DNA from: Petrolisthes cinctipes
Taxonomy: Eukaryota; Arthropoda; Malacostraca; Decapoda; Porcellanidae
DNA: 64,000 bases
Assembly (NCBI GenBank): GCA_033782935.1
Contig: JAWQEG010001435.1
Span: 186,001-250,000 of the forward strand
Direction of reading: 5' to 3'
Below the pieces are notes generated by a model. It saw nothing but the letters and a program-made list of their open reading frames with translations. It ran no database searches and was not told the DNA's origin. The position numbers and the translations under genes are program-made. Position 1 is the stretch's first letter; every line of letters begins with the position of its first letter. Shown piece by piece: positions 46,901 through 61,900 of the stretch.

Positions 46901-49900
46901 AAAACGGGCTAGTGAGAATCCCACCTTATACCAATTCCTATAAATTCCGTGTACAGTCGGCAGTAGCCGTGTGCGATGCTTGTGAGGTGGCGGACAGATG
47001 AATTATACCGCTGGTTAGTGTTGCCAGGTGCAGGGAAATTTCTCTGTTTTAGGGAATATTGAAGTCCACACAGGGAAATTATATACAGATTATTCAAGAG
47101 TAAACAGGGAAATTTCTACCAAATGAAATACAAAAAAAAACCTTCTATGTTCAAGAGTCAATAGGGAATTTTTGAGGTAAAAAGGGGAATGCTGATGTTG
47201 AAGTTGTGGAAATTTTGTCAACTGATCTTTGATTGACGACTTGCTTGATGTTGTTGTTGTTAATGTTCTCCCAGGGGAGAATGGCCTCCTGCCCCAGACC
47301 CCTGGTATACTCTGGTTGCAGTGAAAAAACAAATTAAAATAAAGGAGGGGCTGGCCCTATATGCCTGGACTTACTCCTGCAAACTTAAATTTTACATATA
47401 TGCACCTTGAGTTCACACACACATAATCATTCATAACATCACTCCACTCTTCATTCACCAGCAAACCCCACACCTTCCTTACACCACTCTCTATTGTTCT
47501 ACCACACTTGCTCTGAAACACTTCACCCCTGTCTTACTCATCGAATCCTTTCCCCTTTCAATATTTTTTCACACATACCCAACACATTAAACCTTCCTAT
47601 CTTCCAAACATCCACATTTCCATCCGTTTCTGAAAATCATTCACATTCTTTACTTTCCACACAGCCATTCTTGCCTGTCTAAGTCTGCAGGACATCTAAA
47701 AGGAAAGGGGTTCAGCTCTGAGGCTTGTCAAACGTTTGGTAGGGTAATATAGAAGAGAGTGGTCCCAACCCTCACCCCCAATGTATCATACGGGTTACAA
47801 GACTGGTTACACAAGCATATGAATGGTGGGCAATGAGGTCACCACTTCCCTATGCCATAAGGAGAAAAATAAGAAGAAAATGAATACTCACCTTGAGAGA
47901 CTTTTGTTCTTGGCACTGAAGGCAATGGGAATAATATCCTGGCTCTCTGTGGGCTGATACTTGTGCCGTCTTTGTGCTACAGTCCTGAAGGGAGTAAAGG
48001 GTTCATGCTGAGGCTTCTGTTGCTGACTGGGTGAGTGTGTGCTGAGCTTCTCTCTGAGGGAGGTTGCCCGGGACCTGGGGCTGAGGGTAGTCAGCCGTAT
48101 CTGGGCTGAGAGGGGCTGAGGCTTGACATATGTTGACTGAGCTGGGCTCGTCTTTCTTGAGCTGTTTAACGCCAACTGCAAAATGGTGTACATATTGTTC
48201 AAATACAATATATAAAAAATATAGCACAACAAAACATAAAATAAAAAAAAAGTCTAGAGAATGCTGTACATTATTTGAATATGATTGAAAGAGCAGAAAC
48301 TGAAGTCATTGACTTTGCTACACTCTATATAGTGGCAGTGACAACTGGGACTAAGTGTGAGGTAACTCTAGGGAGTGAGAGAATGGAGGAGGAAAGTGAA
48401 TTTAAGTACCTAGGAACAGTTCTGTGTAAACATGGTAGTATGGAAGGAGAAATAAAGGAGAGAGCAATGTGGGGTATACATGGATCACTGGAGAGAATCA
48501 TGAAGGTTAGCATGTAAGTGAAATGGGGACTAAGAAATAGTATACTCCTGCCAACACTGACAAATGCATTGGAGACATGGACATGGAGTAGGGCTCATCA
48601 GTCTAGAATAGGCACAGTGGAAATGAGTTACTTGAGAGGAGCATGTTGCCTTACCAGGTGGGTTTGGGAAAGTAATGAGTGTGTTTATGAGAAATGTGGT
48701 ACAAGTGAGAAAGCAATTGGTATTGAGTGTGGAGTAGTCGAGAGGGTAAAGCATAATACATTGAGGTTGTTTGGACATGTGGAGAGAATGCAGATGTGGA
48801 GTTTGCAAAGAAAGTGTATGGAAGTGAAGTTGTGGGACCTGGTGTGAGAGGCAGACCACCTGTCAGATGGGAGAACAGAGTGGAAGAGTACATAAGGGAG
48901 AGAAATGTGAGGGGTAGAGGAGGGTTTGACTAAGTAAGGAGGGAGTGTTGGATCAGGGAAAACTGGAGACTTCTGCTGTGGCCACCCTCTTGGGGGAGGT
49001 CCCGGAGGGAATGAGGCGTCAGAGCTATATATAGATAGATAGATTTCCCGTAGTTGATGATAAAATATACAAAGCTGATGTCATATGTCATTAGTATGTA
49101 TGTTATTGACAGTGGAATAACTTTTATACTGGGTGCATGGGTGGTGGGGTTCAATCAATTACAACTAATCTTTACATTATCAGTTGTGGTCATTTACAGT
49201 TTGCTACCCAAAAACAAACTACTAATGAATTGTTGGGCTTGTACTGTATAGCCTATAGGGTGTTGTGGAGTCTTTTAGTGAGATAAGAAGGTCAGACAAG
49301 GCTTGCACAGTCTATCACCAAGTGCATAATGTATATTGCTTGTTTACTGTGTTAGTGATAAGGGAATTAATATACAGTATCTACTGTAGTAACAGTTAAT
49401 GGAGCATGCAGTGAGAGATTAGAGAAACAGCAATTTGGGGTAGGCAAGTCATATGATCTTTAAGGGAAATCATGAAGGATATAACTGTCACCAAGGAGAT
49501 GGAAAGGGGACTATGGAACCCTAACATATGCATCCAAAACATGAACAAAGAACAGTGTGCAATAGCTGAACATTCAACATAGGTGTGGCAGAAATGACTT
49601 TCCTGAGAGAACCTTGTGGATTGCAGAGGTTGAATGGTGAGAGTAATTAAGAGTGTCAAGAGAGGAAAGGTTGTCCTGAGTATGGAGTGGTCAAAATGGT
49701 TAAGTGTAATACATTGAGCTCATATAGCCATGTCAATTATTACACTGGGAACTAACACAGATGGATATTGTCAAGAAAAAGAACAAAGGTGGGCTTACAA
49801 AAAAACGGGCATGAGTGAGACTGAGGAACTTGGGGCAAGAGGCACATCAACAATCAGACAGGTGAAAATGGAAAGGTTTATGAGGCAAGGGGAAGTTGAG

Positions 49901-52900
49901 TGGGATGGGAGGGCTTGATTGTGTAAGGAGGGTGTTACCACAATTACTGCAGTTACAATCAAGGATGTAGAATTAAGGTAACCATGTTACAACTATGTAG
50001 TATTATAATTAATGTTTAGTAGATAAAAAAAATCATTAATCGATTCAGAGCAAAAATGACAGTACATCTAACATAAAGAGTTTCCCAACAAGAAAAACAA
50101 GTGATTCTTTTGCTGAGGCTAACCTCTTATAAGGTGTCCAAAAGGAACAAGAGGTCATAGAGAGTAATGAATTATGAAAATCTAAACTTAAATTACAAAA
50201 ACAGAAGGAAGATGATAGTCATCTATGGCTGACATGGGCAGAGAGAAATAAAAACTTTTTACCTTAATCTCCAAGTCACTATATCCTTACACAAGCCTGA
50301 AGGACTGAAGATCATGGATGGGAAATCAGATCAACACTGTTACAGAATGAAGGAATATAATTAGAATACATTCTGCCTGCCACTTTACCTTGCTGGCCAC
50401 ATCAGGAAGGTGGGTGAGGTAGCCATGGACAAGGGCAGAGCGCGCCCCCTGACGTTTCTTGCCTGTGCCCATACAGCTCCCATACTGGTTGTCCTGGAGT
50501 GTGGCAGCTTCATCATACCTAAATAAAAGGTGCATTTACCCTTCTTTGCACATGTAGACATCTCATGCATGTGCTATTAAGTTATATATTTCACTTCAGT
50601 TCTTTGGTGACTCACATCTGAATGCAGTCACCACTTGAGGAAGAGCCTTATAATGGTGACAACTTTCTATCTATCTACAGCTCTGATGCCTCGTTCCCTC
50701 TGGGAACTGCCCCCAAGGGGATGGCCACAGCAGAAGTCTCCAGTATTCCCTGATCCAACACTCCCTCCTTACTTGGCCAAACCCTCCTCTGCCCCTCATA
50801 TTTCTCTCCCTTATGTACTCTTCCACTCTGTTCTCCCATCTGACAGGTGGTCTGCCTCTCACACCAGGTCCCACAATTTCACTTCCATACACTTTCTTTG
50901 CAAACTCCACATCTTGCATTCTCTCCACATATCCAAACCACCTCAATTTATTATGCTTTACATTCTCAACCACTCCACACTCAATATTCTAGTGCATATT
51001 TCTGATTCAAGGAAGCCCTAGCTAATGTTTATCAATAAAAGCTCTTCCTCACATACTGTTTCCATATGCATTTGTCCTTTCATATATTTACTTAAGAGGG
51101 TTAAGATGTTATTGGCCAATTGGAGACTACTAAGTTCTAGGCCATAAACAATATATCCAATCTATTTCTAGGCACAGTTTAGTAGAATGAGCAGCCTGAA
51201 TATTTTGATATCTTAAGGCTTATTCACAATATTCATCACATCACTGTCAAATCAGGTCACATCCAGAATTCACCCTTTTAAACATTTAGACCTGTTCACA
51301 TCGACCGGTTCTTCACCTTTGCAGTTCTGTCACATCACGGTTATTTTCTTCCAAGACGTGATGTGAAAATACCGTGCCAAACAATTACTGAGATGTTACT
51401 GATGGTGTGAACAACATTCTGGCACAATGTCGAATTCATGACAGTTTTAGTTGTATCAGATTTATAGAGATGACACAAATTTTGGAGAAACCCTTGCAAT
51501 GTAAATCCACAACACCAATGCACAGTAATATCTACATATCAGAACACAAACACAAATACAGAAGCAACACTACATTCTTTACTGTCATCCTATTTACACC
51601 ACTCAGCAGAAACCCTGGACAACCACTACAAGGTTTCGTTAAAATTTTACAAAACTAATTTACCAATTTACCTGGAATACATATGTACTTTGTAAATGGA
51701 TAAATTACAGGTAAGTCAGCTTAACTGATAACTACTGTAAACATACAGTCAATGTTTCCTTTGAATAAAAGACTCTTGAAAAGATCACTCTTTGTGTTGC
51801 ATATAATTGAATTTTGTATACATTCCGAAAGCTTTTTATGCAGTGTCTATTATTCAGCCTCACACTGCTTTTTTTCTCGAGGCATAATGTATTTATAACC
51901 ATTTTTCTTGAGAGTTTAACTCCTCATGTTCATTTTAAGTGCAATTAAATTTTTTAACATTAAAGTCTCAGAAGCCCCGTGCCTACTTAGAGACTGAGCA
52001 CGAAGTGCTGAAAATGATGAAATCGGGATGGATAGTATGAATACATAGCACAGTTGATGGAATGGTGACATGACATGATGAGACGATGCCATGGCACTGT
52101 AGTGCAAATCAGCTTTTACCCTCTTCCACAACAACAAAATGTATAACATAATATTACTACACCCAACAACATTGACACTCACTTGGCCCGCTGCAAATAG
52201 TAGACAAGGAGGTAGTCATGGGCAGAGGTGCTGGCTGAGGTGTGAAGGTAAGAAACCAATGCCGACTCCTCCAGTGGACATAAGGGCAGGTGTATTATAC
52301 TCTCCAGCTTCCCCAACTGTTCACATCCTGTATTGAGAGAAATAAGTGGGAGCTAGTGAGAGATATAGCCAGGAAAAGCCTCATATATGTATACTTACAG
52401 CAGTCTGGAATTGATGTACTGGAAAGATAGCACAATAACTAACAGTGAATCTCCTTGGGTCATATTCTATTTAAAGGAGTAGCTCTTGACCCCATGAAAG
52501 ATTGCTATCTTGCCCAATGAGCTGCAGGAGAATGTTCCTGTATCTTAGTATGTGTAATTATCAGTAAAGTGTTACACCAACAGAGATAAAAGATATCTTG
52601 GCAAGAGATTTTTACATCTAGTCTCCTTCACTTCCACGTTCATCATTCCAGCATTGTCAATGGGTGTACTCCACAAGGTGTGAGCCACCAGTTTCAATTC
52701 CAGTAGCCGAAACACATACCGGTGAGATTCATGGGGAATGAAGTAGGTGTGGGGGCTTGTGAGTATTGTGGGGACTGTAAGCAGTAATCCTATACAAAAT
52801 TTACATTAATGGTATAAAACTATTCTATAACAAACATGACATTGTTATATCACAAGACTGTGGTGGTAAGGAAAGACCTATGTTATTGCTTATGTTATCA

Positions 52901-55900
52901 TTATACCATACAGTCATAAGGCAACAGTCATTATATTGGTTTGTGAGGCAGTACCAAGTCACAGCCAGATGTCATCTCTATGATCAGCAGCACACCGTGG
53001 TGTTAATAATTCATTTTCTGCACTATAACATTAAGGATAGGTACTGAAATATATGAGTATAGGATAAGTAAATTTTCTTTGAATGTGGAGTTTGAGAACA
53101 TCACCATGTTCCTAGAGCATACCACATGACCAAGTCTCATAAATTTCCATTGGTTGGTCCCCCAAGTTAGTCATTGTGACAGTTATAACAAATTCTATGA
53201 TTATAAGATCATTGTGAATTTTGGTATAAGTGTCATGACTGTTGATATTTTTAATATGATTGTGGACCGCTCCGACCACAAGTAATATTTTATCATTACA
53301 TAATGAGATTTCCCACACTTCAGTTTTGATATTACTAAGCAGTTACAGATGGAATGAGCAAGGATGCCAACAAAAGTTATACATTCAAAGTCAAGTCAAC
53401 TCAACCACATCAACCTAACCCAACCCAACCCAACCCAACAACACAACACAACTCAATAACTCAACAGCTACACACAACACAACCCAACCCAACAACTAAA
53501 CTCAACCCAACCCAACAACTCAACTAGCTCTTTCTCTCTCTCTCCCCCTCCATACACGGTTGTGGCACTCATTAAGCCAGCTTCACTTCCGGATTTAGGT
53601 TTTCAATAACATCATAGCAGCATGGCCTAAATCCATTTAATTTTTAATACTGGCATGTGTTTCTGATACGAGAGTTGAAGACACTGGAGGTTCACACCTT
53701 TTGGGTATACACATTAACAATGCTGGAGTGATGAAATGGAGGAGACTGTATAATACTGGCTCTTGGCTCATCAAGGTGATAAAGGTCATCATTACCCCAC
53801 AATGCATCATGATTTCCAACAACAGGACTGAATAACAAATCGACACTATAACTAGGCTGACCAAACCTGAGAGCCTTGAAAACAATCAAACAACTCTTTA
53901 AATTTACATGGGCTTTTAGAGAGCGCCAATGAAACTGAATAAAAAAACATGTGGTAGAGAAAATTAATTTAGCACTTTTATTAATGTGTTTGTAGTTTCT
54001 TTAATAAGTAACAATCACTACAAAGAAAGAAAACCCTATGGAGAGTGCACCAGTCACCAAGAGGGATATACAGAGGCTTATAAAGGCTTTGAATGAGGAA
54101 GGAAATGAAGCAATTTCAACTGAGCTGAATGAATATTTACTTGAAAATGGTGGCAACAAACCGTGGAAAAGATGGTTGAGGAGGTCGTGAGCATTGTTGC
54201 GGATGCGATGGGTACGCTGGAAGTGGAAGGCCTCCCGGATGAGCCCGTTGGCCAGCAGGAGTGTTAGGTGCAAGCGGATGTCATCAGGGTCTACCATGGG
54301 AGGCTGACGAAGCTGGGCGTACCTTAACGCTCGTCCACTCTCCCCCTGGTAAGATTTGGGACATCCTCATTATACAGTACAGTAACAACTCAATATACTC
54401 TAATTGCATTTCCCTTTTTCATTCAAGGTTTACATTGTTACACTGACACTTCCTTTAGTTATTCATTTATTATATTATTATTGCAAGATAATACAGTGAA
54501 CTATCTGGCCACAATACATTATTACTAAAAATTTTCACTTTAATTTTGATGAAACTCCAATTTTCCTTTTCTCAAAATAAAATTTGAAATTAAAAAAGTT
54601 AGAGGGATTAAAATACAAAGGAAACAGGCCACACTCACATACACTCCCTATTTGAAGCCCACAAAAATCTCAGTTCCTCCCAGTTACACACATCTATAAC
54701 AGTAAATACTAACCTCCCAAATTTCTTTGACCATCTTACTCTAGAAGCAGAAAATATTTTACCACACTCCTTCCTTAGAAATTCCTATTTTAGGGGATTT
54801 TCATATTCACTACCACAGTTGGCTCTCTTTCTCTTTTCAGTATTTCTTCTGGTGAACACCAACCTCCACCACCCATATAATTAGGGCTGTAGGGTGGAGC
54901 GAAGGGGATCATTGTCAGGGGAGAGACCCCCTGAGAATGAAGAAAAAAAGAGGGGGAGTAACAGGTGCAGATAAAGACGAATTAATGTGGGGACTCTTAA
55001 AAGGAGGACAAGGAGAGGATTTGGAGATGCTGGAGTAAGTTGTAATAACATTCCCTGGCACTCCTTTATGCAATGACTCTTAATTTTCATTTATAATGAT
55101 TATTCCACCCAGGTTTAGTAGCTTACTTTGAAAGTTCTGGGGTGCAAGAGGTGTTTCTATGATGCTGTCTGTGTAAGTTCTGTAATACAGTACATACAAC
55201 CTTAAAGCAAAACTGAGTAGTATATGGACAAAAACACAGCAGCCAGCAGGCTCATCAATTACAATGGATTGTCAGTTAGAACAGTAAATGTTTGAGGGAT
55301 CATAGGAGGAATACCACTACCATTGTACCAACTTGGTGTCCATACAAAGAGAAAAACACTCACTCACCCAACTGGAAATTATAATATCCAGCTAACGTGT
55401 GGTGGAAAAAGTACGAAAGGTAAGTCAAGAGAAAGTCCCACCTGGTAGAGGAAGGCCTTCATGATGCGTCGGTGCTGCCAGGGACTGAGATCATTGGTGT
55501 TCACTAGAGGGTCCAATAATACATTCAGAGCTTCCTGCAATCACAAAATATCACAACACTTCCTTACAAATAGCATAACATCACTTCCTAACAAATATCA
55601 TGACCTAACTTCCTTACAAATATCATAACATTACTTCCCTACAAATATCATTCCTTCATTTCTGACATATTTCTGGTTTTCAGGTGCCTCAAGGTGTTCC
55701 TAAATCCATGTGCTGTCACCTTTTGTAATAAGGAAGTTTGCAGTTGTAATGACATATTTTTGAACAATTCATTAGGTCTGATCAATACAAATGGATAGTG
55801 GTAAGGGGTTGGTAGGTTGTGGGTGCAAGGTTGGTAGATTGTGCATTGGAAGGGACAGGTAATGGGTTGGCAAATTAGGGGTAAGGGGTTGAAAGGGACA

Positions 55901-58900
55901 GGTAAGGAGTTGGCAAATTGGGGGTAAGGAGTTGGTAGGTTGGTGGGTAAGGGGTTGGCAAGTTAGGGGTAAGGGTAAAGGGCTGGCAGGTTAGGGGATG
56001 AGGAAAGGTGTTGGCAGGTTGGGGGGTAAGGTGTTGGCAAGTAGAGGGAAATGGGTGACCTAACCGACTGAATGGAGCGAGAGGTAGTGAGAAATTTAAC
56101 CCTTTTCATAAAGTTTTGAACGAATTAGTAAAAACTAAAAATAAACCAAAATGACCAGTCCAGAAAAGGGAGTACTGTATTTGGAAAACTGGTAGGTAGG
56201 ATTAGGGTTTCAGGGGCGATTCTCTTGGTGAATTGGAAGTTCTCTGATTCCTCCAAACTATGCCAGGAAACAGACAACCTTAATGATACTAATAAGGGAA
56301 CTGTTTCATGGCATAGTTTGGAGTAATCAGAGTTTTTCCAATTCACAAGAGAGTTTCCCCTTAAGGGCTAACAATTCCTCCAAACTATGCCAGGATATAG
56401 AGTATTTCAATGTTACTAAAAGGGGTAAACCAGCTATTGCTGTCGGGCCTTGCTATGGATGCAAACATACCTGTACCCCTTATAGTCCCACAAGGAGATG
56501 CGGTTGTGCTGTAGGCATTGGCTCCCTCCTCCAAAAGGGATTAGGGATTGAGATATGGAGTTTGTGTGGGGGGCGGGTTCTACATTTGGGCATTTGTGTT
56601 TCAAAGGGTGTGTAACGTGATGGGGCTAACTCCAGCGGGAGATGAAGGCCTAGTATATGCATGTATGTACTAAAAGGGAATCTGTTTCATGGCATAGTTT
56701 GGAGGAATCAGTAAACCTGTAATTCTCCACCAAGAGTGTGTCCCATTAACTTGTACTGCACCTGGAAATCCTTGTGATCGAGGAGCCAAAATGCCTGAGT
56801 GAGTTTGATGAGGGATGGCGAGAGAGAGAAACTGGAGGGGTACTTGACCAGCTCTTCCACCACTCTCACATACCTGGCAGAGAAAGATACAAGCTTACAA
56901 CAATGGGTTATTCTTCTCCCTTACCTTGATCTTCAATAATAAGGATGGAAGAATGGATGAAAAGTAAATAACGGTTACAAACATACCTATGGTAATATAA
57001 TTTATTACTTCTGATTAACTCATAGACAGAGTCCCAAGAAAAAAATCAATACGTCAAATACTGGACCACTCTCAAAATACTTAAATGTAGAAGGCAATAC
57101 AGAGTCCATAAGTAGTCATCTTGTTGCACTTAATAGAATAAAAGTATTACACATTAATATTGCACAAGGTGTGAAAATGGTGCAGGGTCACAAAAGGTGG
57201 TCAATTTTCAACTTTATGTATTGTTATTGGGCTGCAATGAAAGGGTTCTCAGGAGGTTAGTGGAAAGTTTTGCAGAAATATAATGAATGCTGCTGCTTAA
57301 GGTAAATGTGGGTAAAACCAGAATATAATAGACAGGGAACAGCAGTCAGTGTATAACATGCAAGTGGAAGGTGATGAAATTAGAAAAATTTAAAAAATTG
57401 TAGTTTAATTGGAAGGCAGCCAGGAGGAGCTGTGGTCTTTAGAGGTTAAAGAGAATTTTCACAAGGAAACAAGGTGTCAATCCATAAGAATGAATGTATG
57501 ATGAATAATAGTCCGTAACTTCAAGTCTGAAAGAGGATATACAAAACAGAATAACGTACATTTTAAAAGAACAATTATATACATAACTTGAGGAGAGCCT
57601 GTCCCTGGCCACAACTGAATCGGTGTAAACTTAAGTACTGTACCGCACTCACCCATCAGTCAGAAGTGAGGCCAGATCCAGGAAAAGGTACTGGACTATG
57701 CGGTGTTTGGTGGTGGTTGCCACGTCTGGGAGAAGGAAAATGGATAGGAGGGCGTGAAGGGAGGGAGGGGGATACATGTCACTGCTTCCCTCCTCTTGCC
57801 AGGCCTGTCCAATGCTGCTGCTACTCCCACCTGTGCCCTCTGCCCCTCCAGCCTCCTCCAGTAGTCCATCAATCATCAGGATTTCCTTGCCAGACAGGGA
57901 AGTACTCAATCGTTGGATCTCCAAGCGTCTGAAAGAAGGAAATGGCTCTGTTAAGAGTAAGATTCATCACTCAGGATTCGTTTTATTCTTTTGTTTTGTT
58001 TTTAGCGGCATATACCATGCAACCATTTGCTTGCCTTCCATTACTTGCTGGGAACAAGTTCTATGACTGTAAACCCTTACTACTGCCAACCCCATCAATG
58101 TAAGAGACCCTGAGGCTTATGGGTTACGAGGCTACTTGCACATCTAAAGTCATACAATATAAATCTTTCTCCAAAGGCAAATTCTTTTCTGCCACATAGT
58201 AAGACTGGGTGTCCCGTGGCACAGTGGTCAACAGGCTTGGTTTTCAACCGAGGTCCTGGGATTTGTTTCAAAGGTGGGATGAGGACAGATGGGCAGTCCC
58301 CTCACATGCACTGTCCCTGTGAGCAGTAGTAAAAAGGTGTGGGTAGTGAAGACCATGCCCAAACAAACATCTAAGCAATAGTGAAGATGCATGGGTAATA
58401 ATGGCTCAGTCATACAGAAATCTGATCTTTACCCATCCACTAATGGATTGCAGTAGTATCCTTTCCTAAAATAGGAAGGGTTGGTGTCAGGAAGGGCATC
58501 CAGCTGTAAAACCAATATTTATACCATCATAAGCCAAATTATATATGTGGACCTTTTCCATGCTGGATCAGTATGGAGAGGGATGACTGGCTGTGGCAAC
58601 CCTTAATGGGAGATGCTAACTGTACAAAAAAATATATATATTACAAAATAAGATTCCATAAATTAATTTACATCAAGATTAACTGAACCAATTATTTTTG
58701 CTAACAAACATTTGTTAAATATTGTTAAGCACCTCTAAAGGTAGCAAGAGTCTGCCAAACTCTAGACCACATCTTACTACACTGTCACTCATTTGAGACC
58801 CTTATATGATTTCCCAAACTTCTTTTCCTACAATAATGACTATTTATTTACTGTTTCCAAGTTTAAGGAAATTTGTAAAATATATCTGTGTTATTCTAAG

Positions 58901-61900
58901 GACTTCCACTGCAGTATTTTTCAATTTACCACTTTGTCAGTGGTAAACTACAGTTTCTCTTACTAAACTTAACACTGGTTAACATACAATACAAAAATTA
59001 TATGCAGGTAAGAAAAATCCATGACCATGAGAATATTAACGATGGTTTACATATTGTGATACATACAAGAAAGGAAGGTCAAGACTAGCCAACACTGCAC
59101 CTGACAACAATATAGAACTTAAATATATAACACAGAAAAAAGGTAACCCACTGTCAGTGATATATATGACTAACCTGTTGTGGTAGATGCGTGCGAGAAG
59201 GTCAGCAGGAAATGGGACTCCGGCAGGCTGTTCCTCAGGTGTGTCCTCCATCGGTCCAGATGACAACAGACCACAGTGATAGAACCACAACACTGCAGTC
59301 AGATGTTGTCTTACAAGACCTACCACCTGTACGCGGCACTTCAGCTCCCCTGCGCCTGTGGATATTGTAATTGTCTCTAATTAGCACCAGACAATATCAT
59401 TTGCTGAAAGAAAGCTTTCCTGATCCCCAAATATTAAAAAAATTTCAAACTAACCCACAAATAATAATATATACTATCAATCCTCAGTTAATGCAACAAT
59501 TCTTTACCTGAAGGGCAACACCATTGACATGAATGCATTGTAGCAACTCTTGAAAACCCCCTTGGCTATCTCTTCTATTTGCTAGTCAAATGCTGCTTAT
59601 TATATCCACAACATTTGCTGCACATGAGATTACAGTATATTGTAATCGATTGCTTTGATTAATGGTTGAAAAATCTCTGTACTTGAATACCTTTTTGAGT
59701 AGCCGATTACAGTGTAAATGATTACTGATAACTGTATATTTCAGTGTACAGTACATTTATAGTATTATAATGGAGTTATCATTAAAGAGACAAAAGATTT
59801 ACATGTAATTCTACCATAAAAATTAACTTGTTTTGATGATATACAAGATAAATCACGATATATGACTTTGCTTACAGAATATTATGTAGCAATACATATT
59901 GGCATTTCTTATCATAATATTTTTAAATCTGTTAATATATGCTACTATGGTTGCTTATTATATACAATGCTATATTAATTGGGAACTAATCGATTACTGT
60001 AGTATCACGATTACAAAAAAACGGCTAAAATGCCCACCTCTATTAGGAAACCGCCTACTTTTACAAGGTTTCTGAAATCTTTCATAGATACACAAAACAT
60101 ATAAATAAATACACTGTACAAGCGTCCGTTGTGTTTCTCAGAACGTACGCTCCACAGAAAATGTTAAGGTAATAAGCCCAAACTATAGCATTTAACTCAC
60201 GAATCAAAGACCTCATACTAGAGCGACATGTCAGATTAGCCGGGGAAGTGCCGGGGCGACATCCCCATTCTACCCCTTACTTATCCCCGTCTCACCCCGA
60301 CATTAAACTATATACATTTTTGAAATGTGTATGAATTTTCATGTCACCAGTATGTCCCAAAATGCTTCCGCGGTGTTTGTAGGGCCACCGAGAGGCCGGG
60401 GGTGTACTGCTACATTTTTTTTACCGTCGGTGCAAGGTCGCAGTCGAGCCGTAGGTGCACCTGCAGTTCCTCTGGAACTTTTTTTATTCGGCATTGGCCC
60501 AAAAAGTTGGGACACCCACCAACTTTTCGTGGCGCACCACGAACTGCTGGCGAAGCACCCAAATCGCCACCAAAGGCCTCGAATAAGGTCCTGAATAAGG
60601 ATTTAATTAAAAAAATTTCAATATTTTGCTTATTCGTGGTGGCGTTGGGAGCTTATTCACATATGTGTAAACTAGGCTTTAGAGAACAGAGTCCCCAACC
60701 CTCACTACCCCTTCTGTATCGTAGGGGAGATACGAGGCTGACTGCACCACCCATCTCAGGAATGGTGGGAGATGGGGATGCCACTTCCCTCGCCGACACA
60801 AATATATACTATCCCCAAATGTTCTTATACACTGTAAAGCATAGTCCAGGTAAAACATATTCAGCCCAAGAATTAACACTAACCTTGCAGTGTAATGAGG
60901 TTGGTGTGAGCAAAGTCCCTAATTGCAGTGACGACTGTTGTGAGGGAAGCCAGGCTGGTCAGGTTCTGATGTATTGAAGTGATGTTGTCAGAGCTCACTA
61001 CACCACACTCAGGGTCAAACAGTGGTAGACCTGGGATACAGACACCTTGGTTAAGTACAATACAAGTACGAGGAAATGACATGCCTTGAGGATACTGTCT
61101 TCTTGGCAAATTGGAAGGTACTGATTCCTCCTAACTATGAGAGAAAATTAGACGTCCTCAGTGGTACTAATAGGGGATCTGTTTCATGGTATAATTTGGA
61201 GGAATCTCTTCCAATTCACCAACAACAGAATCTCCCCGTAAATTATTGGTCATCTTTGGACTTACATACCAGTAAGTCCCGGACGCCTCTTTCCCCGTGA
61301 AATCGACGGTTGAGTGTACAACAAATGGATCTGAAGTACAATTAAGTATCTGCTAACCTACAAAAGCATTAAAGAACATACAAGTTTGCAGGTAGACTTA
61401 CAGAGTGTGTCATTGGTGTTCTTGATGGCTGTGACACGACTCCAAGCCCAGTCCAGCAGTGAAGGAAGGGAACAGCCAAGGGAGGTGAAGCGACCCTCTG
61501 AGAACTCAGACACACACTGCACCAAGAGGGAAACCAACTGCTGATCCAGTGCCACATTCAGCAATGCTTCCCTCTCACTAACCTGTAACAATAGTAAAGG
61601 TAATGAATGGATCAAGTACCTTGTTCATACCCATTACCTTGTTCATGATGAACAAGTTGCAAAAGAGAGCAAATGAGAGGAGGTGACAGTATCAAGAAAC
61701 TAGAAGGAAAAGCATATCTGGAAGGAAGTAGAGGAGACATGAAAAAGGAGAACAAATGAGTCTGATAGACTACGTTGCATTGGGAAGAGCAGTGGCCATC
61801 TACATACGCAAAATTTGCTTCGGTAGCCCAGGCATATAGGGCCAGCCTCACCTTTATTTTTATTTGTTTTTTCACTGCGACCAGAGCATACTGGGGGTCT

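Noticed and set aside
53405..53525. Telomere-like repeat
   Set aside because: CCCAA units do not match the arthropod CCTAA telomere repeat and the tract is short and irregular.
53637..53885. Possible extra ELYS exon
   Set aside because: Exons 8 and 9 join in phase without it and it has no ELYS-like motif or good splice sites.
58212..58285. Functional tRNA-Glu gene
   Set aside because: Only the anticodon arm and A-box are good; acceptor and T arms do not pair and the B-box is decayed.
60327..60977. 216-codon plus-strand ORF
   Set aside because: No known motif, spans a CpG-rich block plus ELYS exon 3 antisense; reported only as an odd block.
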